A stretch of DNA of 49,673 nt from Fulvimarina sp. (GCA_002700095.1 PACL01000025.1:1-49673), one strand, 5' to 3'; numbered from the stretch's first letter, positions 1-8,872 are shown. Translations and numbers: made by a program. The notes: generated by a model from the letters alone, not told the origin.

Positions 1-114
1 CCTGCCCATCAGGGCAAAAAAAACGCCGGAAACGAACTCCCCGCTGGATAAAACTTGGGGGCAACGTCAAATCCAGCTGACCGGAACCAGTTATAAGTTC
101 AATGGAGAAAATTG

Positions 115-135
115 TGTTGGCTGGGGAACCTGGAT
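115..135 (-). repeat. Possible att-site remnant: tRNA-Gln 3'-end fragment, copy 1
   Basis: A 21-bp sequence (core gttggctggggaacctggat at 116-135) recurs exactly at 17470-17490 in the same orientation. Read on the minus strand it matches, from memory, the last 18 nt of an alphaproteobacterial tRNA-Gln (end of T-loop, T-stem, acceptor stem, CCA). No cloverleaf lies upstream, so it is a fragment and not a tRNA. Such fragments are typical footprints of site-specific integration. The att reading is inference; a small mobile hairpin is the alternative. Confidence 0.5.
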
Positions 136-187
136 CCCCGCGTCGCCTGCTTCCTGATCATGAGTCATAATCGGCAGGGGCTACCAC

Positions 188-1129
188 TCAACCATCCGGC
201 ATCAAGGCGGACCACCGGATCACCCCTCGATAGTGGCCGTTCACCGAAGCGACCCTTCGCCCCTCGGTCACGAGAAACGGCTCGTCGAGGCAGGAGCCGA
301 TCCGGCGGCCGGCTCGCCAGACGGCGGCGCGATAGCCGATGCCGCAGGACCACGGCCCTGGGATGCCGCCGTTGTCGATCATCCGGACCGCCTCGATCCC
401 CCCCCTGTCGGACAGGACGAGCCCGGCCTCCGCGCCGGCAAGGACGGGCGTTCCGGCGTGAAGCTCGAGCGTGCCGGCGACGGTGGGGGCCGGCGCCATG
501 GCCTTGACGATCAGTTCGGCCAGGAGCAGCGCGAGGCTTTCGCTCGGTTCGATCCCGTTGTGCAGGATCGCAACCCGGCCCGTTCCGTCGATCGCTTCCC
601 GCATGGCCCCGCCGCGATCGCCGAAGCGGGCGATGAAGGCCGTGTCGGCGGCAAAGATGCCGCCATCGGCCGCGAGGGCGATCAACCCGGCATCGGCGGC
701 AGGATTGTCCCGGACAGCCTGTTCCACTGCAGCACGCGGTGTCGCTCCTGTAGCCATTGCTGCCAGGACCGTCTCGCCCAGCGATTGGTCGTCCCGACCG
801 CGATTGTTCGGAAAACGATGCCCTGTGACGAGACCAACACCCGCCGCAGCCGGCGTGAACTGCGACAGCGGCTCGGGCCGGTTCGGGCCGCTGGACATCA
901 GGACCGCCGATGGCGCTTCCAGCACCGCACGAGATACCCGTTCTTCATCCAGGAGGGCTGTCACGCCGCCATCCTGGATCTCGGCACGGTGGACCCGCCC
1001 GTCATGCCCTAGAGCTGCGACGCTGACGAAGCCGCCGATCGCGCCGATGGCAAGCCGTTCGACCGAGCGAAGGGACGACAGAATGGCGCGGCCCGCCGCC
1101 GGACCGTGTGCGGCGATGCCTATGGTCAC
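188..1129 (-). CDS. DUF6963-like protein linked to peptide ABC transporter
   Basis: A 313-residue protein of unknown function; from memory it resembles the family called DUF6963. I chose the GTG start at 1127-1129 because it overlaps the stop of the upstream ATPase gene (GTGA), implying translational coupling, and gives an N-terminus beginning VTIGIAAHGPAAG. That N-terminus, with a Thr directly after the initiator and a nearby GAIGGFVS segment, has the same layout as DUF1028 proteins, which are thought to be Ntn-hydrolase-like and also sit beside peptide transporters. A role in processing an imported peptide-like substrate is therefore inference. No signal peptide or membrane segment is seen. 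It is the last gene of the transporter operon. Confidence 0.6.
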   Translation of the reverse strand: MTIGIAAHGPAAGRAILSSLRSVERLAIGAIGGFVSVAALGHDGRVHRAEIQDGGVTALLDEERVSRAVLEAPSAVLMSSGPNRPEPLSQFTPAAAGVGLVTGHRFPNNRGRDDQSLGETVLAAMATGATPRAAVEQAVRDNPAADAGLIALAADGGIFAADTAFIARFGDRGGAMREAIDGTGRVAILHNGIEPSESLALLLAELIVKAMAPAPTVAGTLELHAGTPVLAGAEAGLVLSDRGGIEAVRMIDNGGIPGPWSCGIGYRAAVWRAGRRIGSCLDEPFLVTEGRRVASVNGHYRGVIRWSALMPDG

Positions 1130-2832
1130 GCGAGAATCCAATGCTCGTCGCCGACGGCGCACCATTCCCCCGCCATGTCGGGGCTCTGCGGCTCGGCCTC
1201 CGGCTGCCAATGATGGCGCTCCCCGCGCCGCGCCGGGTCCGGGACCGGGGCCGCGGCGATCAGCGACCGGGTATAGGGGTGGACCGGTCGTTCCAGGACA
1301 TCGGCTGCGGCGCCGAGTTCGACGATGCGCCCCTTGCGCATGACCGCGACGCGGTGGGCGATGCGGCGGACGACCGCGAGATCGTGGGTGATGAAGAGAT
1401 AGGCCAGAGCCTCCGCCTCCTGCAATTCGATCATCAGATCGAGAATTTTCGCCTGGACCGACACGTCGAGGGCCGAGGTCGGCTCGTCCGCGACGATGAT
1501 CCGTGGACTGACGGCAAGCGCCCGGGCGATCGCCACCCTCTGGCGCTGCCCACCGGAGAGTTCGTGCGGCATGCGCCCGGCCATCGAGGCGGAAAGGCCA
1601 GCCCGTTCGAGCAAGGCCCTTACCCGCTCGCGGACCTCGCTGCGACTGGCCCCTCCCTCGATGATCATCGGCTCGGCGATCGTCCGGCCGATGGAAAAGC
1701 GCGGATCGAGCGAGGCGTAGGGGTCCTGGAAGATCATCTGGATCGCGCGACGCACGCGGCGGAGCCCACGTCCGGATAGACGGGTGATGTCTTCGCCGGC
1801 GACGACGACCCGGCCGCCGTCCGGCTTTTCGAGACGCATCGCCAACCGGCCGAGGGTGGACTTTCCCGAACCGCTCTCGCCCACCAGCGCCAGGGTCTCG
1901 CCCTCCCGCACGGTAAGGGTCACGCCATCCGCCGCCTTCAGGGGCGCCTGCCTCGAAAAGAAACCGTCGCCGCCAAAGCTGCGGCTGACGTCCTCGAGAC
2001 GGAGGACTTCCGGACCGAAAGACGTTGTGGTCGTCTCGCGTGTCGGATCATCGAGGGTCGGCACGGCGGCAAGGAGCCTGCGGGTATAGTCGGCTTGCGG
2101 CGCGGCGAAGATCGCCTCGCAATCGCCGCGCTCCACCACCTTTCCATCCCGCATCACCACGACGCGGTCGGCCATCTCGGCGACGACGCCCATGTCGTGG
2201 GTGATCAGGAGAAGGCTGGTATCGAGGTCGCGCACCATCTCGCGCAGGAGGTCGAGGATCTGCGCCTGGATCGTCACGTCGAGCGCCGTCGTCGGCTCGT
2301 CGGCGATCAGCAGCGCGGGCTTCAACGCCATCATCATCGCGATCATCACCCGCTGGCGCATGCCACCGGAGAACTCGTGCGGATATTGCCGAAGCCGCCG
2401 CTCGGCATTGTCGATGCCGGTCCGCTCCAGCATGGCGATCGCCCGATTCCGGCTCTCGGCCTTCGACAGCTTCTCGTGGACGATCAGCGCCTCGACGAGC
2501 TGCTCGCCGATCGTCAGGACCGGATTGAGCGAGGTCATCGGCTCCTGAAAGATCATGCCGATGCGCGCGCCGCGGACCGAGCGCAGGGCCGCTTCGCCGA
2601 ACGTCAGGAGATCCTTGCCGCCAAACAGGATCTGGCCCGCTCGCACCCTGCCCCGTTCCGGCAGCAGGCCGACGATCGACAGCGCGGTCATGCTCTTTCC
2701 CGAGCCGCTCTCGCCGACCAGCGCGACGATCTCGCCCTTGCCGATGGAAAGGTCCACCCCGTCGACCACCGGCGGAGCAGTCGCCTCGGCGCCGAAGCCG
2801 ATGGTGAGGTCCGAAATATCGACGAGTGCCAT
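1126..2832 (-). CDS. Double-domain oligopeptide ABC transporter ATPase
   Basis: A 568-residue fusion of two ATPase domains (DppD-like and DppF-like, as in GsiA), powering uptake of peptides or similar solutes from the cytoplasmic face. Each half has a Walker A (GESGSGKSMT, GESGSGKSTL) and a signature motif (FSGGMRQRV, LSGGQRQRV). The C-terminal half carries the oligopeptide-ATPase extension (HPYTRSLIAA). The ATG at 2830-2832 overlaps the stop of the upstream permease by four bases (ATGA), and the 3' end overlaps the DUF6963-like gene. The ATPase class is certain; the substrate is not known. Confidence 0.93.
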   Translation of the reverse strand: MALVDISDLTIGFGAEATAPPVVDGVDLSIGKGEIVALVGESGSGKSMTALSIVGLLPERGRVRAGQILFGGKDLLTFGEAALRSVRGARIGMIFQEPMTSLNPVLTIGEQLVEALIVHEKLSKAESRNRAIAMLERTGIDNAERRLRQYPHEFSGGMRQRVMIAMMMALKPALLIADEPTTALDVTIQAQILDLLREMVRDLDTSLLLITHDMGVVAEMADRVVVMRDGKVVERGDCEAIFAAPQADYTRRLLAAVPTLDDPTRETTTTSFGPEVLRLEDVSRSFGGDGFFSRQAPLKAADGVTLTVREGETLALVGESGSGKSTLGRLAMRLEKPDGGRVVVAGEDITRLSGRGLRRVRRAIQMIFQDPYASLDPRFSIGRTIAEPMIIEGGASRSEVRERVRALLERAGLSASMAGRMPHELSGGQRQRVAIARALAVSPRIIVADEPTSALDVSVQAKILDLMIELQEAEALAYLFITHDLAVVRRIAHRVAVMRKGRIVELGAAADVLERPVHPYTRSLIAAAPVPDPARRGERHHWQPEAEPQSPDMAGEWCAVGDEHWILA

Positions 2833-3719
2833 CAGGAACGCTCCTTCGCGCGGGGATCGAGCGCTTCGCGTAGGGCATCGCCGAGGATGTTGAAGGCGAG
2901 CACGGTCAGCGCGATGGCGAGGCCCGGATAGAGCATCAGCCAGGGCGCACGGTTGAAGAAGTCCCGGCCCGCCGAGAGCATGGCGCCCCATTCGGGCGTC
3001 GGCGGCTGGGCACCGAGCCCCAGAAAGCTCAGGGCCGCGGCCGCAAGGATTGCGTTGGAAAGCCCCAGCGTCGCGATGACGATCATCGTCGGCACGACAT
3101 TGGGCAGAAGATGCAGGAAGAGCAGCCGCGCATGACCGGCGCCGGCAGCGATCGAGGCCTCGAAATAGGGTTTACCCTCTTCGCTGAGGGCGCTGGCGTA
3201 GCAGGTGCGGGCGTAAAACGGCACGCCGGCGATCCCGACTGCGATCATCGCGTTTTCGAGGCTCGGCCCGAGCACCGCGACGAAGGCGAGCGCGATCAGG
3301 GTTTCGGTGAAGGAGAAGACGACGTCGGTCGATCGCATCAGCAGCTTTTCGACGAAGCCGCCGGCATAGGCTGCGACGAGCCCGATCAAGGTGCCGATGC
3401 TCAGCGAGATGCCGACCGCGATGAGACCGATCTGGAGGGTCAGCCGCGCGCCGTAGACGATGCGCGAGAACATGTCGCGGCCGAACTCGTCCGTTCCCAG
3501 AAGATGCGCCAGGGACGGGCTGGTGAGCGGACGGCCGGCGGCCATCTTGATCGGCGAATAGGGCGCGATCTGCTCGGCAAACAGCGCCATGACGACAAGC
3601 GCCACGACGATTGCAAGGCCGATCGCCCCGGCCGGCTGTCGCACGAGCCGCAAGACGAAGGGCGTCCGGCTTTGCCGTGCGTCGCGGCCGACAGCCGCTG
3701 TATCGGTGGCCTGCGTCAC
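2832..3719 (-). CDS. Oligopeptide ABC transporter permease (DppC type)
   Basis: A 295-residue inner-membrane permease. Residues 1-20 are cytoplasmic. A first membrane span lies near 32-50, then a periplasmic segment with the family motif LLGTDEFGRDMFSR, then about five more spans. The EAA loop that contacts the ATPase reads EASIAAGAGHARLLFLHLLP. Length and layout are normal for DppC/GsiD. It sits two bases after the partner permease and overlaps the ATPase gene, so all three are co-translated. It forms the channel with the 3722-4645 product. Confidence 0.92.
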   Translation of the reverse strand: MTQATDTAAVGRDARQSRTPFVLRLVRQPAGAIGLAIVVALVVMALFAEQIAPYSPIKMAAGRPLTSPSLAHLLGTDEFGRDMFSRIVYGARLTLQIGLIAVGISLSIGTLIGLVAAYAGGFVEKLLMRSTDVVFSFTETLIALAFVAVLGPSLENAMIAVGIAGVPFYARTCYASALSEEGKPYFEASIAAGAGHARLLFLHLLPNVVPTMIVIATLGLSNAILAAAALSFLGLGAQPPTPEWGAMLSAGRDFFNRAPWLMLYPGLAIALTVLAFNILGDALREALDPRAKERS

Positions 3720-3721
3720 GC

Positions 3722-4645
3722 TCAGCTCCTCCTGATGCGGGGATCGAGCAGGGCGTAGACGGCGTCGAGGGCGAGCATGACGACGACGACGGTGGTGGCA
3801 AAGACAAGGATGAAGCCCTGGATCACCGGATAGTCACGCTGGAAGATCGCCTCCAATGCCAGGCGGCCGATGCCGTTCCAGGCGAAGATGTTCTCGACCA
3901 CGATCGCCCCGCCCATCATGAAGGCGAACTGCAGCCCCATGACCGTGACCACCGGAACGAGGCCGGCGCGCAGGACGTGACGGCGCAAGACCTTGCCCTT
4001 GGGCAGGCCCTTGGCATGAGCGGTGCGGATGAAGTCCTGGCTCATCACGTCGATCATCGCCGACCGGGTCATGCGCGCGACGATGGCGGCATTCGAGAGG
4101 CCGAGGGTCAGGGCCGGCAGGACGATGTTGAGCGGCCCGCTGCCGGCCACCGGCAGGATGCCGAGATCGACGGCAAGCCAGAAGAGCAGCAAGAGGCCGA
4201 GCCAGAAATGCGGGATGGAGATTCCGGCAATGGCCGTCACCATCAGCACCCCGTCAATGAGCGTGCCGCGCTTGTAGGCGGCGAGGAAGCCGAGCGGCAT
4301 GCCGATCACGGTTGCGATCACCATGGCGAGGGCGGCCAGCGCCAGCGTGTTGGGGAGACGCTGCATGAGAAGCTGGGCGACGGGCTGCTGCCCGCGGATG
4401 GTGACGCCGAGATCGCCCTGGAGAAGCCGTCCGAGGAAGTGGACGTACTGGACCGGGATCGGCTGGTCGAGGCCGAGGCTGGAGCGCATCGCCTCGAGCT
4501 GCTCGGGCGTCGTCCCCTGGCTCTGGGCGTACATGATCTCGACCGGATCGCCGGGCACGAGATGGATCAGAAGCGTGACGGCGATGGTGGTGACGAAGAT
4601 CGTCAGGAGCCCCATCGCCGCTCTCTGGCCGAGAAAGCGCAGCAT
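3722..4645 (-). CDS. Oligopeptide ABC transporter permease (DppB type)
   Basis: A 307-residue permease of the DppB/GsiC family. It opens with a membrane segment followed by the family motif HLVPGDPVEIMYA, and has six predicted spans in all. The EAA-type loop near the centre reads FIRTAHAKGLPKGKVLRRHVLR. It is the first of three tightly packed transporter genes; a rhizobial-type palindromic repeat separates it from the binding-protein gene upstream. That spacing often lets the binding protein be made in excess, though here this is inference. Confidence 0.92.
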   Translation of the reverse strand: MLRFLGQRAAMGLLTIFVTTIAVTLLIHLVPGDPVEIMYAQSQGTTPEQLEAMRSSLGLDQPIPVQYVHFLGRLLQGDLGVTIRGQQPVAQLLMQRLPNTLALAALAMVIATVIGMPLGFLAAYKRGTLIDGVLMVTAIAGISIPHFWLGLLLLFWLAVDLGILPVAGSGPLNIVLPALTLGLSNAAIVARMTRSAMIDVMSQDFIRTAHAKGLPKGKVLRRHVLRAGLVPVVTVMGLQFAFMMGGAIVVENIFAWNGIGRLALEAIFQRDYPVIQGFILVFATTVVVVMLALDAVYALLDPRIRRS

Positions 4646-4660
4646 CGTCCGAGCCTTTTC

Positions 4661-4765
4661 CTAGAGCGGGATGAGATGAGCTTCGCTCATCATCTCGCTC
4701 TATCTCTCTGTCTGCGCATGATCTTTGCCGAAAACCGGTTCCCACTTTTCGGGATCATGCTCTAG
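4661..4765. repeat. Rhizobial dispersed palindromic repeat (RIME-like)
   Basis: A 105-bp element bounded by CTAGAGC (4661) and GCTCTAG (ending 4765). It holds two stem-loops: GATGAG-cttcg-CTCATC in the first half, and GCATGATC (4716-4723) pairing with GATCATGC (4753-4760), enclosing a CCGAAAA/TTTTCGG pair. From memory this is a very common intergenic repeat of Rhizobiales genomes, resembling RIME elements. It lies between the binding-protein and permease genes and could act as an mRNA-stabilising or attenuating structure. Confidence 0.8.
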
Positions 4766-4833
4766 ACCGCGCAGACCGGGGCGATGGACCGCCCCGGCCT
4801 TGCCGTCGGATGAGGGATGACGGACCCGGGAGG

Positions 4834-6393
4834 TCAGTCCTTGTCGGCGATCTTCACGTCGTTGAAGATCGGATAGACGAAGGGGGCGACCTTGAAGCCC
4901 TCGACCTCGGGCCGAACCGCGAAGACCCATTCCCAACCGGGCGTGTAGAGCGGCACGTGGATGGCCTTTTCCAGGAGATAGGCCATGACGTCCTCGACCG
5001 CCTTCCGCCGCTCGTCCTGATCGGTCAGGACGCGGGTCTTCTCCAGCATCGCGTCGAGCTCCGGCGAAGTGTAGCCGCGATAGGCGCCGGGCGAGTGCCA
5101 CAGGGCGTAGAGGATGTCCGGGTCGTACCAGGACCAGGTCATCATATCCATGGAACCCTTGCCCTCGGGATTCTCGTTCTCCTGGCGCACGCGGGCATTC
5201 ATCGTGCCGATGTCCATCATCTGGATGTCGGCCTTGATCCCGACCTCGGCGAGCTGCGCCTGAAACACCTCGGCGAGCTTGTCGCGCTTGCCGCCGGTCC
5301 AGACCAGCAGATTGACCTCGAGCGGCTTGTCCGGGCCATAGCCGAGTTCTCCCAGGAGCTCGGAAGCCTTTGCGGGATCGTATTGCGGCCGGTGCTCGGC
5401 GCAGAAGTCCTGGTCGTTGCCGAAGACGCCGCGCGAGATCGGGCACTGTTCGGGCATCGACAGATCGCCATAGACGAGGCCGATCGCCGCTTCCGGATCG
5501 GTGGCAAAGGCGACCGCCTGGCGCGCCCTCGCATCGTCGAAGGGCGGCCGGTGCACGGCGAATTCGAAGAACACGTTCTGGCCGGTGTTCTCGGCCGTGA
5601 CGATGGCAAGGTCGCCGGATTCCTTCAGCATCGCCACGTCGTCAAGCGGCGGCTCGGCGACGTTGATCGCCCCGGTCTTGAGGCCGGCGAGGCGCGCCTG
5701 CGGCTCGGGAACCGTGGTGACCAGCAGGCGGTCCTCGTAGGGCGCGCCGGGATTTTCGGCAAGCTTGCCGAAATTCTTGTAGTCCGGGTTCTTCTCGAGA
5801 ACGATCTGGTCGCCCTTCGTCCAGCTGTCGAGCTTCCACGGGCCGGAGCCGATGGCGACGCTGGTGCCGAAACCATCCTTGTCCGCGTTGGAATCGCAGA
5901 TGATCGAGGAAAAGCTGTCGGCAAGGAAGGGGATCAGCGCCACGAAGGGCTTTTCGAGGGTGAACTTCACTGTCGTCGGATCGACGACGTCGACCTTTTC
6001 GATTGGCCCCCAGCTCGCCTTGGTGACGCTCGGGTTTTTCTCGTCGAAGGCCCGTTCGACGGTGTATTTCACATCGTTGGCGTCAAGCGCAGTTCCATCG
6101 TGGCACACGGCCCCGTCATGCAGCTTGAAGGTATATTCGGTGCCGTCCGCGCTGGTTTCGAAGGATTCGGCGAGATTGGGCACCGGCTTGCCGTCGGCGT
6201 CCGTCGCCAGCAGCGTGTCGTAGATCAGGCTCCAGACCTGCAGCGACAGGGTGCTGGTCGCGCGGTGAGGATCGAGAGAATCGATATCGCCGTACCGGGC
6301 CCAGACGATGTCGCCGGCCGATGCTGGGGCGGATATGGCGGTGCCTGCCACGAGAGCGACGAGAGCGGAACCGAGGCACGTTCGCATGGGCAT
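4834..6393 (-). CDS. Periplasmic peptide/solute-binding protein (family 5)
   Basis: A 519-residue extracellular solute-binding protein of family 5 (DppA/OppA/GsiB type) that captures substrate for the adjacent ABC transporter. I placed the start at the ATG 6391-6393 because AGGAG lies ten bases upstream; the frame stays open upstream to a TTG at 6411, which would swallow that site. A signal peptide spans about residues 1-24 and ends ISAPASAG. The mature N-terminus has the family pattern YGDIDSLDPHRAT. Ligand specificity (peptide, glutathione, opine or other) cannot be read from the sequence. Confidence 0.92.
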   Translation of the reverse strand: MPMRTCLGSALVALVAGTAISAPASAGDIVWARYGDIDSLDPHRATSTLSLQVWSLIYDTLLATDADGKPVPNLAESFETSADGTEYTFKLHDGAVCHDGTALDANDVKYTVERAFDEKNPSVTKASWGPIEKVDVVDPTTVKFTLEKPFVALIPFLADSFSSIICDSNADKDGFGTSVAIGSGPWKLDSWTKGDQIVLEKNPDYKNFGKLAENPGAPYEDRLLVTTVPEPQARLAGLKTGAINVAEPPLDDVAMLKESGDLAIVTAENTGQNVFFEFAVHRPPFDDARARQAVAFATDPEAAIGLVYGDLSMPEQCPISRGVFGNDQDFCAEHRPQYDPAKASELLGELGYGPDKPLEVNLLVWTGGKRDKLAEVFQAQLAEVGIKADIQMMDIGTMNARVRQENENPEGKGSMDMMTWSWYDPDILYALWHSPGAYRGYTSPELDAMLEKTRVLTDQDERRKAVEDVMAYLLEKAIHVPLYTPGWEWVFAVRPEVEGFKVAPFVYPIFNDVKIADKD

Positions 6394-6568
6394 GGGACAT
6401 GATCTCCTCAAGGAAGGCAGAAGCCGGGTGAAAGGACATGGCGGATCGACGACAGGGCGCTCTGCGCCTGCCCCGGACGAACTGAACGAAGTGGGACTGG
6501 AGACCGACTGGCTTGGCCATCACGCAACGGTTGGCGATCAGGGCCCGTGGCCGTTCGTCTTGGTAGGG

Positions 6569-6596
6569 ATAGTATCGATCGCGCTGGGCGGGTCAA
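6569..6596 (-). promoter_or_regulatory. Candidate sigma70 promoter for the peptide transporter operon
   Basis: On the minus strand TTGACC (6596 to 6591) and TACTAT (6574 to 6569) are separated by 16 bp and point toward the binding-protein gene starting at 6393. They resemble -35 and -10 elements. Transcription would begin about 170 bp before the start codon. Seen by eye only. Confidence 0.5.
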
Positions 6597-6600
6597 CAAA

Positions 6601-6611
6601 GTTTCAGAAAC
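6601..6611. promoter_or_regulatory. Candidate RpiR operator at transporter promoter
   Basis: An 11-bp perfect palindrome GTTTCAGAAAC lies immediately upstream of the candidate -35 element. Its half-site GTTTCA matches the larger inverted repeat in front of rpiR (7573-7590). The shared half-sites suggest one regulator binding both places; this is inference. Confidence 0.4.
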
Positions 6612-6713
6612 GACGATATTATTTTCATTTCTGATCGAATTTCTGCAATAATTCGCATGAAAGGAGTCATATCCTGACCGCGCGGGCTCCTGAGAGGACA
6701 GCCGAAGAGGGCG

Positions 6714-7559
6714 TCACAGATCCTCCGTCAGGACCTCGCCCCATTCTTCGTGAATGCGATCGATGAACTGCAGACGGTCGATCGCGTCCTGGCCGATGCG
6801 CAACGCCAGCGACGAGCAGAGGAAGCTCAGCAGCGACACCGGCGCGACTACGCTGTCGAAGACGCTGGAGCCTTGCGTCCGGCAGCGCAGGGTGATGGTT
6901 GCGGCGTCGATGGCGGCAGGCGTCGACTGATCAGTTATCAGCACCACCCCCGCCCCTGCAGCCTTGGCAGAGCGCATGATCGAGCGCAGCCCGCGCGACT
7001 TGCGGCCGACGCCGAGCGCGACGACGACGTCGGTATCCCGGATCGAGGCGAACTCTTCGGGCACGGAAAAGCCGCCGATCGGGATCATCCGGATGTCCGG
7101 CTTGACCCGGATCAGCAGCGAGCGCGCGAAATGGGCGAGCGGGTAGTTGTCCCCGAAACCGACGATCCAGAGCTTCTCGCCCCGGGCCAGCAAAGTCGTG
7201 GCGGCGTTGAGATCGTCCGAGCGCATCTGCTCTACGGAGCGCACGAGATTTTGCATCTCGGTGGCGAGATGCTGGCTGATATTCGTCGCGACGAAGCGCC
7301 GGTCATCCAGCTTCGGACGACCACGGGGCGCCTCGATCGCCTGACGCGCCTCCTTCTGGGCGGTCTTCGAACTCGGATATCCGAGCCGCCTGAAGAAACG
7401 CGCCGTCGTCGCCTTCGAGACACTGGCCTTGGCCGAGAGTTCGGAAGCGGTGAGCAGCACCAGCGTATCCGGGTCCTGCAGAAGCAGCTCCGCCAGGCGG
7501 CGCTCGCTGCGGGTCAGATCGTCGATCACGTCGAGGATGCGCTGGGACAGAGATTTCAT
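6714..7559 (-). CDS. RpiR/MurR family transcriptional regulator
   Basis: A 281-residue cytoplasmic regulator. An N-terminal RpiR helix-turn-helix covers about residues 1-75 (TASELSAKASVSKATTARFF is the recognition region), followed by a SIS domain at about 105-240 (KLWIVGFGDNYPLAHFA) of the kind that binds phosphosugars or other ligands. I prefer the ATG at 7557-7559; an in-frame ATG at 7569-7571 and a GTG at 7626-7628 are possible but would overlap the inverted repeat at 7573-7590. Position and matching palindromes suggest that it controls itself and the downstream transporter operon. Confidence 0.88.
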   Translation of the reverse strand: MKSLSQRILDVIDDLTRSERRLAELLLQDPDTLVLLTASELSAKASVSKATTARFFRRLGYPSSKTAQKEARQAIEAPRGRPKLDDRRFVATNISQHLATEMQNLVRSVEQMRSDDLNAATTLLARGEKLWIVGFGDNYPLAHFARSLLIRVKPDIRMIPIGGFSVPEEFASIRDTDVVVALGVGRKSRGLRSIMRSAKAAGAGVVLITDQSTPAAIDAATITLRCRTQGSSVFDSVVAPVSLLSFLCSSLALRIGQDAIDRLQFIDRIHEEWGEVLTEDL

Positions 7560-7572
7560 AGAACCCCGCATA

Positions 7573-7590
7573 AGTTTCAAATCTGAAACT
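7573..7590. promoter_or_regulatory. Inverted repeat before rpiR, candidate autoregulatory operator
   Basis: AGTTTCA and TGAAACT form 7-bp perfect arms around a 4-bp AATC spacer, 14 bp upstream of the preferred rpiR start. The half-site recurs at 6601-6611 next to the transporter promoter. RpiR-family proteins commonly bind such palindromes in their own promoters; assignment to this protein is inference. Confidence 0.45.
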
Positions 7591-7870
7591 CGCAAGACGC
7601 AACTCTCACAAATTACTGCTGCCGTCACCGCGACGAGCCGGCAGTGTCCGCCAGACGTCAGAGCGGCTGCGGCTTTGCCGCCTTCGCGCTTGGCACGATG
7701 CTCGCCCCAAATGCCAGCTTGGAGGTGCTTGCCGGTTCGAGGCTGGCGGCTCCCGCCCGGAAGCCCCGCATCGGCGACCGACCCACGGCCGAAGTTTCAG
7801 GGTTCCTGTCTCGCGAGTGTCCGAGGACGTCGGTGAACTGGCATGCCGATCGGCGCCGCCCTCGAACCCG

Positions 7871-8872
7871 CTACGGCTTCACCGACAGGACGATCTTTCC
7901 GACATGCCTGCCGTCCTCCATCTCCTGATGGGCGTCGCGGACGTTCTCGAGTGGGTGTACGGAGTTGATCACCGGCACATAGAGGCCGCGCTCGACCAGC
8001 GGCCAGACATGCGTCCGGATTTCCCGGGCGAGCCGCCCCTTGTCGGAGATGGAGCGGGGACGCAGCGTACTCCCGCAGATCGTCTGCCGCCGCTTCGCCA
8101 GCGTCTGGAAGTCGACGCTGCCGACCGCGCCGCCGAGGAATGACACAACGATCAGGCGGCCGTCATCGGCGAGGCAGCGCAGATTGCGATCCATATAGTC
8201 GGCGCAGACGAGGTCGAGAATGGCGTGGACCCCCTCGCCCTTCGTCGCGTTGAGAACGGCTTGGCAGAAATCGTCCTGACGGTAGTCGATGGCGAGATCG
8301 GCGCCGATCTCACGAGCCCGCTCCACCTTGTGCTGGCTCCCCGCCGTGGTCGCCACCCAGCAGCCGGCCGCCTTGGCGAGCTGGATCGCCGTCGTGCCGA
8401 TGCCGCTTGTGCCGCCATGGATCAGCACGCGCTCGCCCATCTTCAGCCGGCCGATGTCGAAGAGATTGGCCCAGACGGTGAAGGTCGTCTCGGGCAGCGC
8501 CGCCGCCTCTGTCCAGGAGAGCAGCTCCGGTTTCGGCAGGAGCTGCGGCACGGGCGCGGTGCAGTACTGCGCATAGCCGCCGCCCGCGACCAGCGCGCAG
8601 ACGTCAGTGCCCATCATCGCGTCGTCGACACCTGACCCGCAGCCGACGATCCGGCCGGCGACCTCGAGCCCGAGGATCTCCGTGACACCCGGCGGCGGCG
8701 CATAGTTGCCGGCCCGCTGCTTGGCGTCGGGGCGGTTGATGCCGGCGGCCTCGACCGCGATCAACACTTCGCCGGCCGCCGGCTGCGGCACCGGCACGCT
8801 GCGGATTTCCAGCATCTCGGGGCCTCCCGGCCGGGCAGCGAAGGCGGCGGACATTTGCGCTGGGATGGTCAT
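7871..8872 (-). CDS. Zinc-type ADH superfamily NAD(P)H:quinone oxidoreductase
   Basis: A 333-residue protein of the medium-chain dehydrogenase/reductase superfamily, quinone oxidoreductase/PIG3 branch. The N-terminal substrate domain carries GEVLIAVEAAGINRPDAKQR. The cofactor-binding region contains HGGTSGIGTTAIQLAKAAG. The Cys/His zinc ligands of true alcohol dehydrogenases are not apparent, as is usual in this branch. It lies 11 bp after the second SDR gene and is the last gene of the Tct operon. It may reduce an enone or quinone-like intermediate or serve detoxification; the substrate is unknown. Confidence 0.88.
   Translation of the reverse strand: MTIPAQMSAAFAARPGGPEMLEIRSVPVPQPAAGEVLIAVEAAGINRPDAKQRAGNYAPPPGVTEILGLEVAGRIVGCGSGVDDAMMGTDVCALVAGGGYAQYCTAPVPQLLPKPELLSWTEAAALPETTFTVWANLFDIGRLKMGERVLIHGGTSGIGTTAIQLAKAAGCWVATTAGSQHKVERAREIGADLAIDYRQDDFCQAVLNATKGEGVHAILDLVCADYMDRNLRCLADDGRLIVVSFLGGAVGSVDFQTLAKRRQTICGSTLRPRSISDKGRLAREIRTHVWPLVERGLYVPVINSVHPLENVRDAHQEMEDGRHVGKIVLSVKP

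Larger units (their letters stand above)
6394..6713. other. Regulatory intergenic region, rpiR to binding protein
   Basis: This 320-bp gap downstream of the RpiR gene and upstream of the binding-protein gene is unusually A+T-rich around 6598-6660. It holds a sigma70-like promoter (6569-6596), a GTTTC/GAAAC palindrome (6601-6611) and further TTTC-rich sequence at 6621-6643. No convincing gene is present. Confidence 0.6.

Noticed and set aside
1..114. End of a gene running in from the left edge
   Set aside because: No frame with coding character; I see only a short A-run and non-coding sequence.
115..190. Intact tRNA gene on the minus strand ending at the CCA-like sequence
   Set aside because: The upstream bases do not form a proper T-loop, anticodon arm or matching 5' acceptor; only the 3' 18 nt look like a tRNA.
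4810..6402. 530-codon open frame on the plus strand, antisense to the binding protein
   Set aside because: It mirrors the binding-protein gene, is very rich in Asp, Arg, His and Gly, and has no domain; a high-GC antisense by-product.
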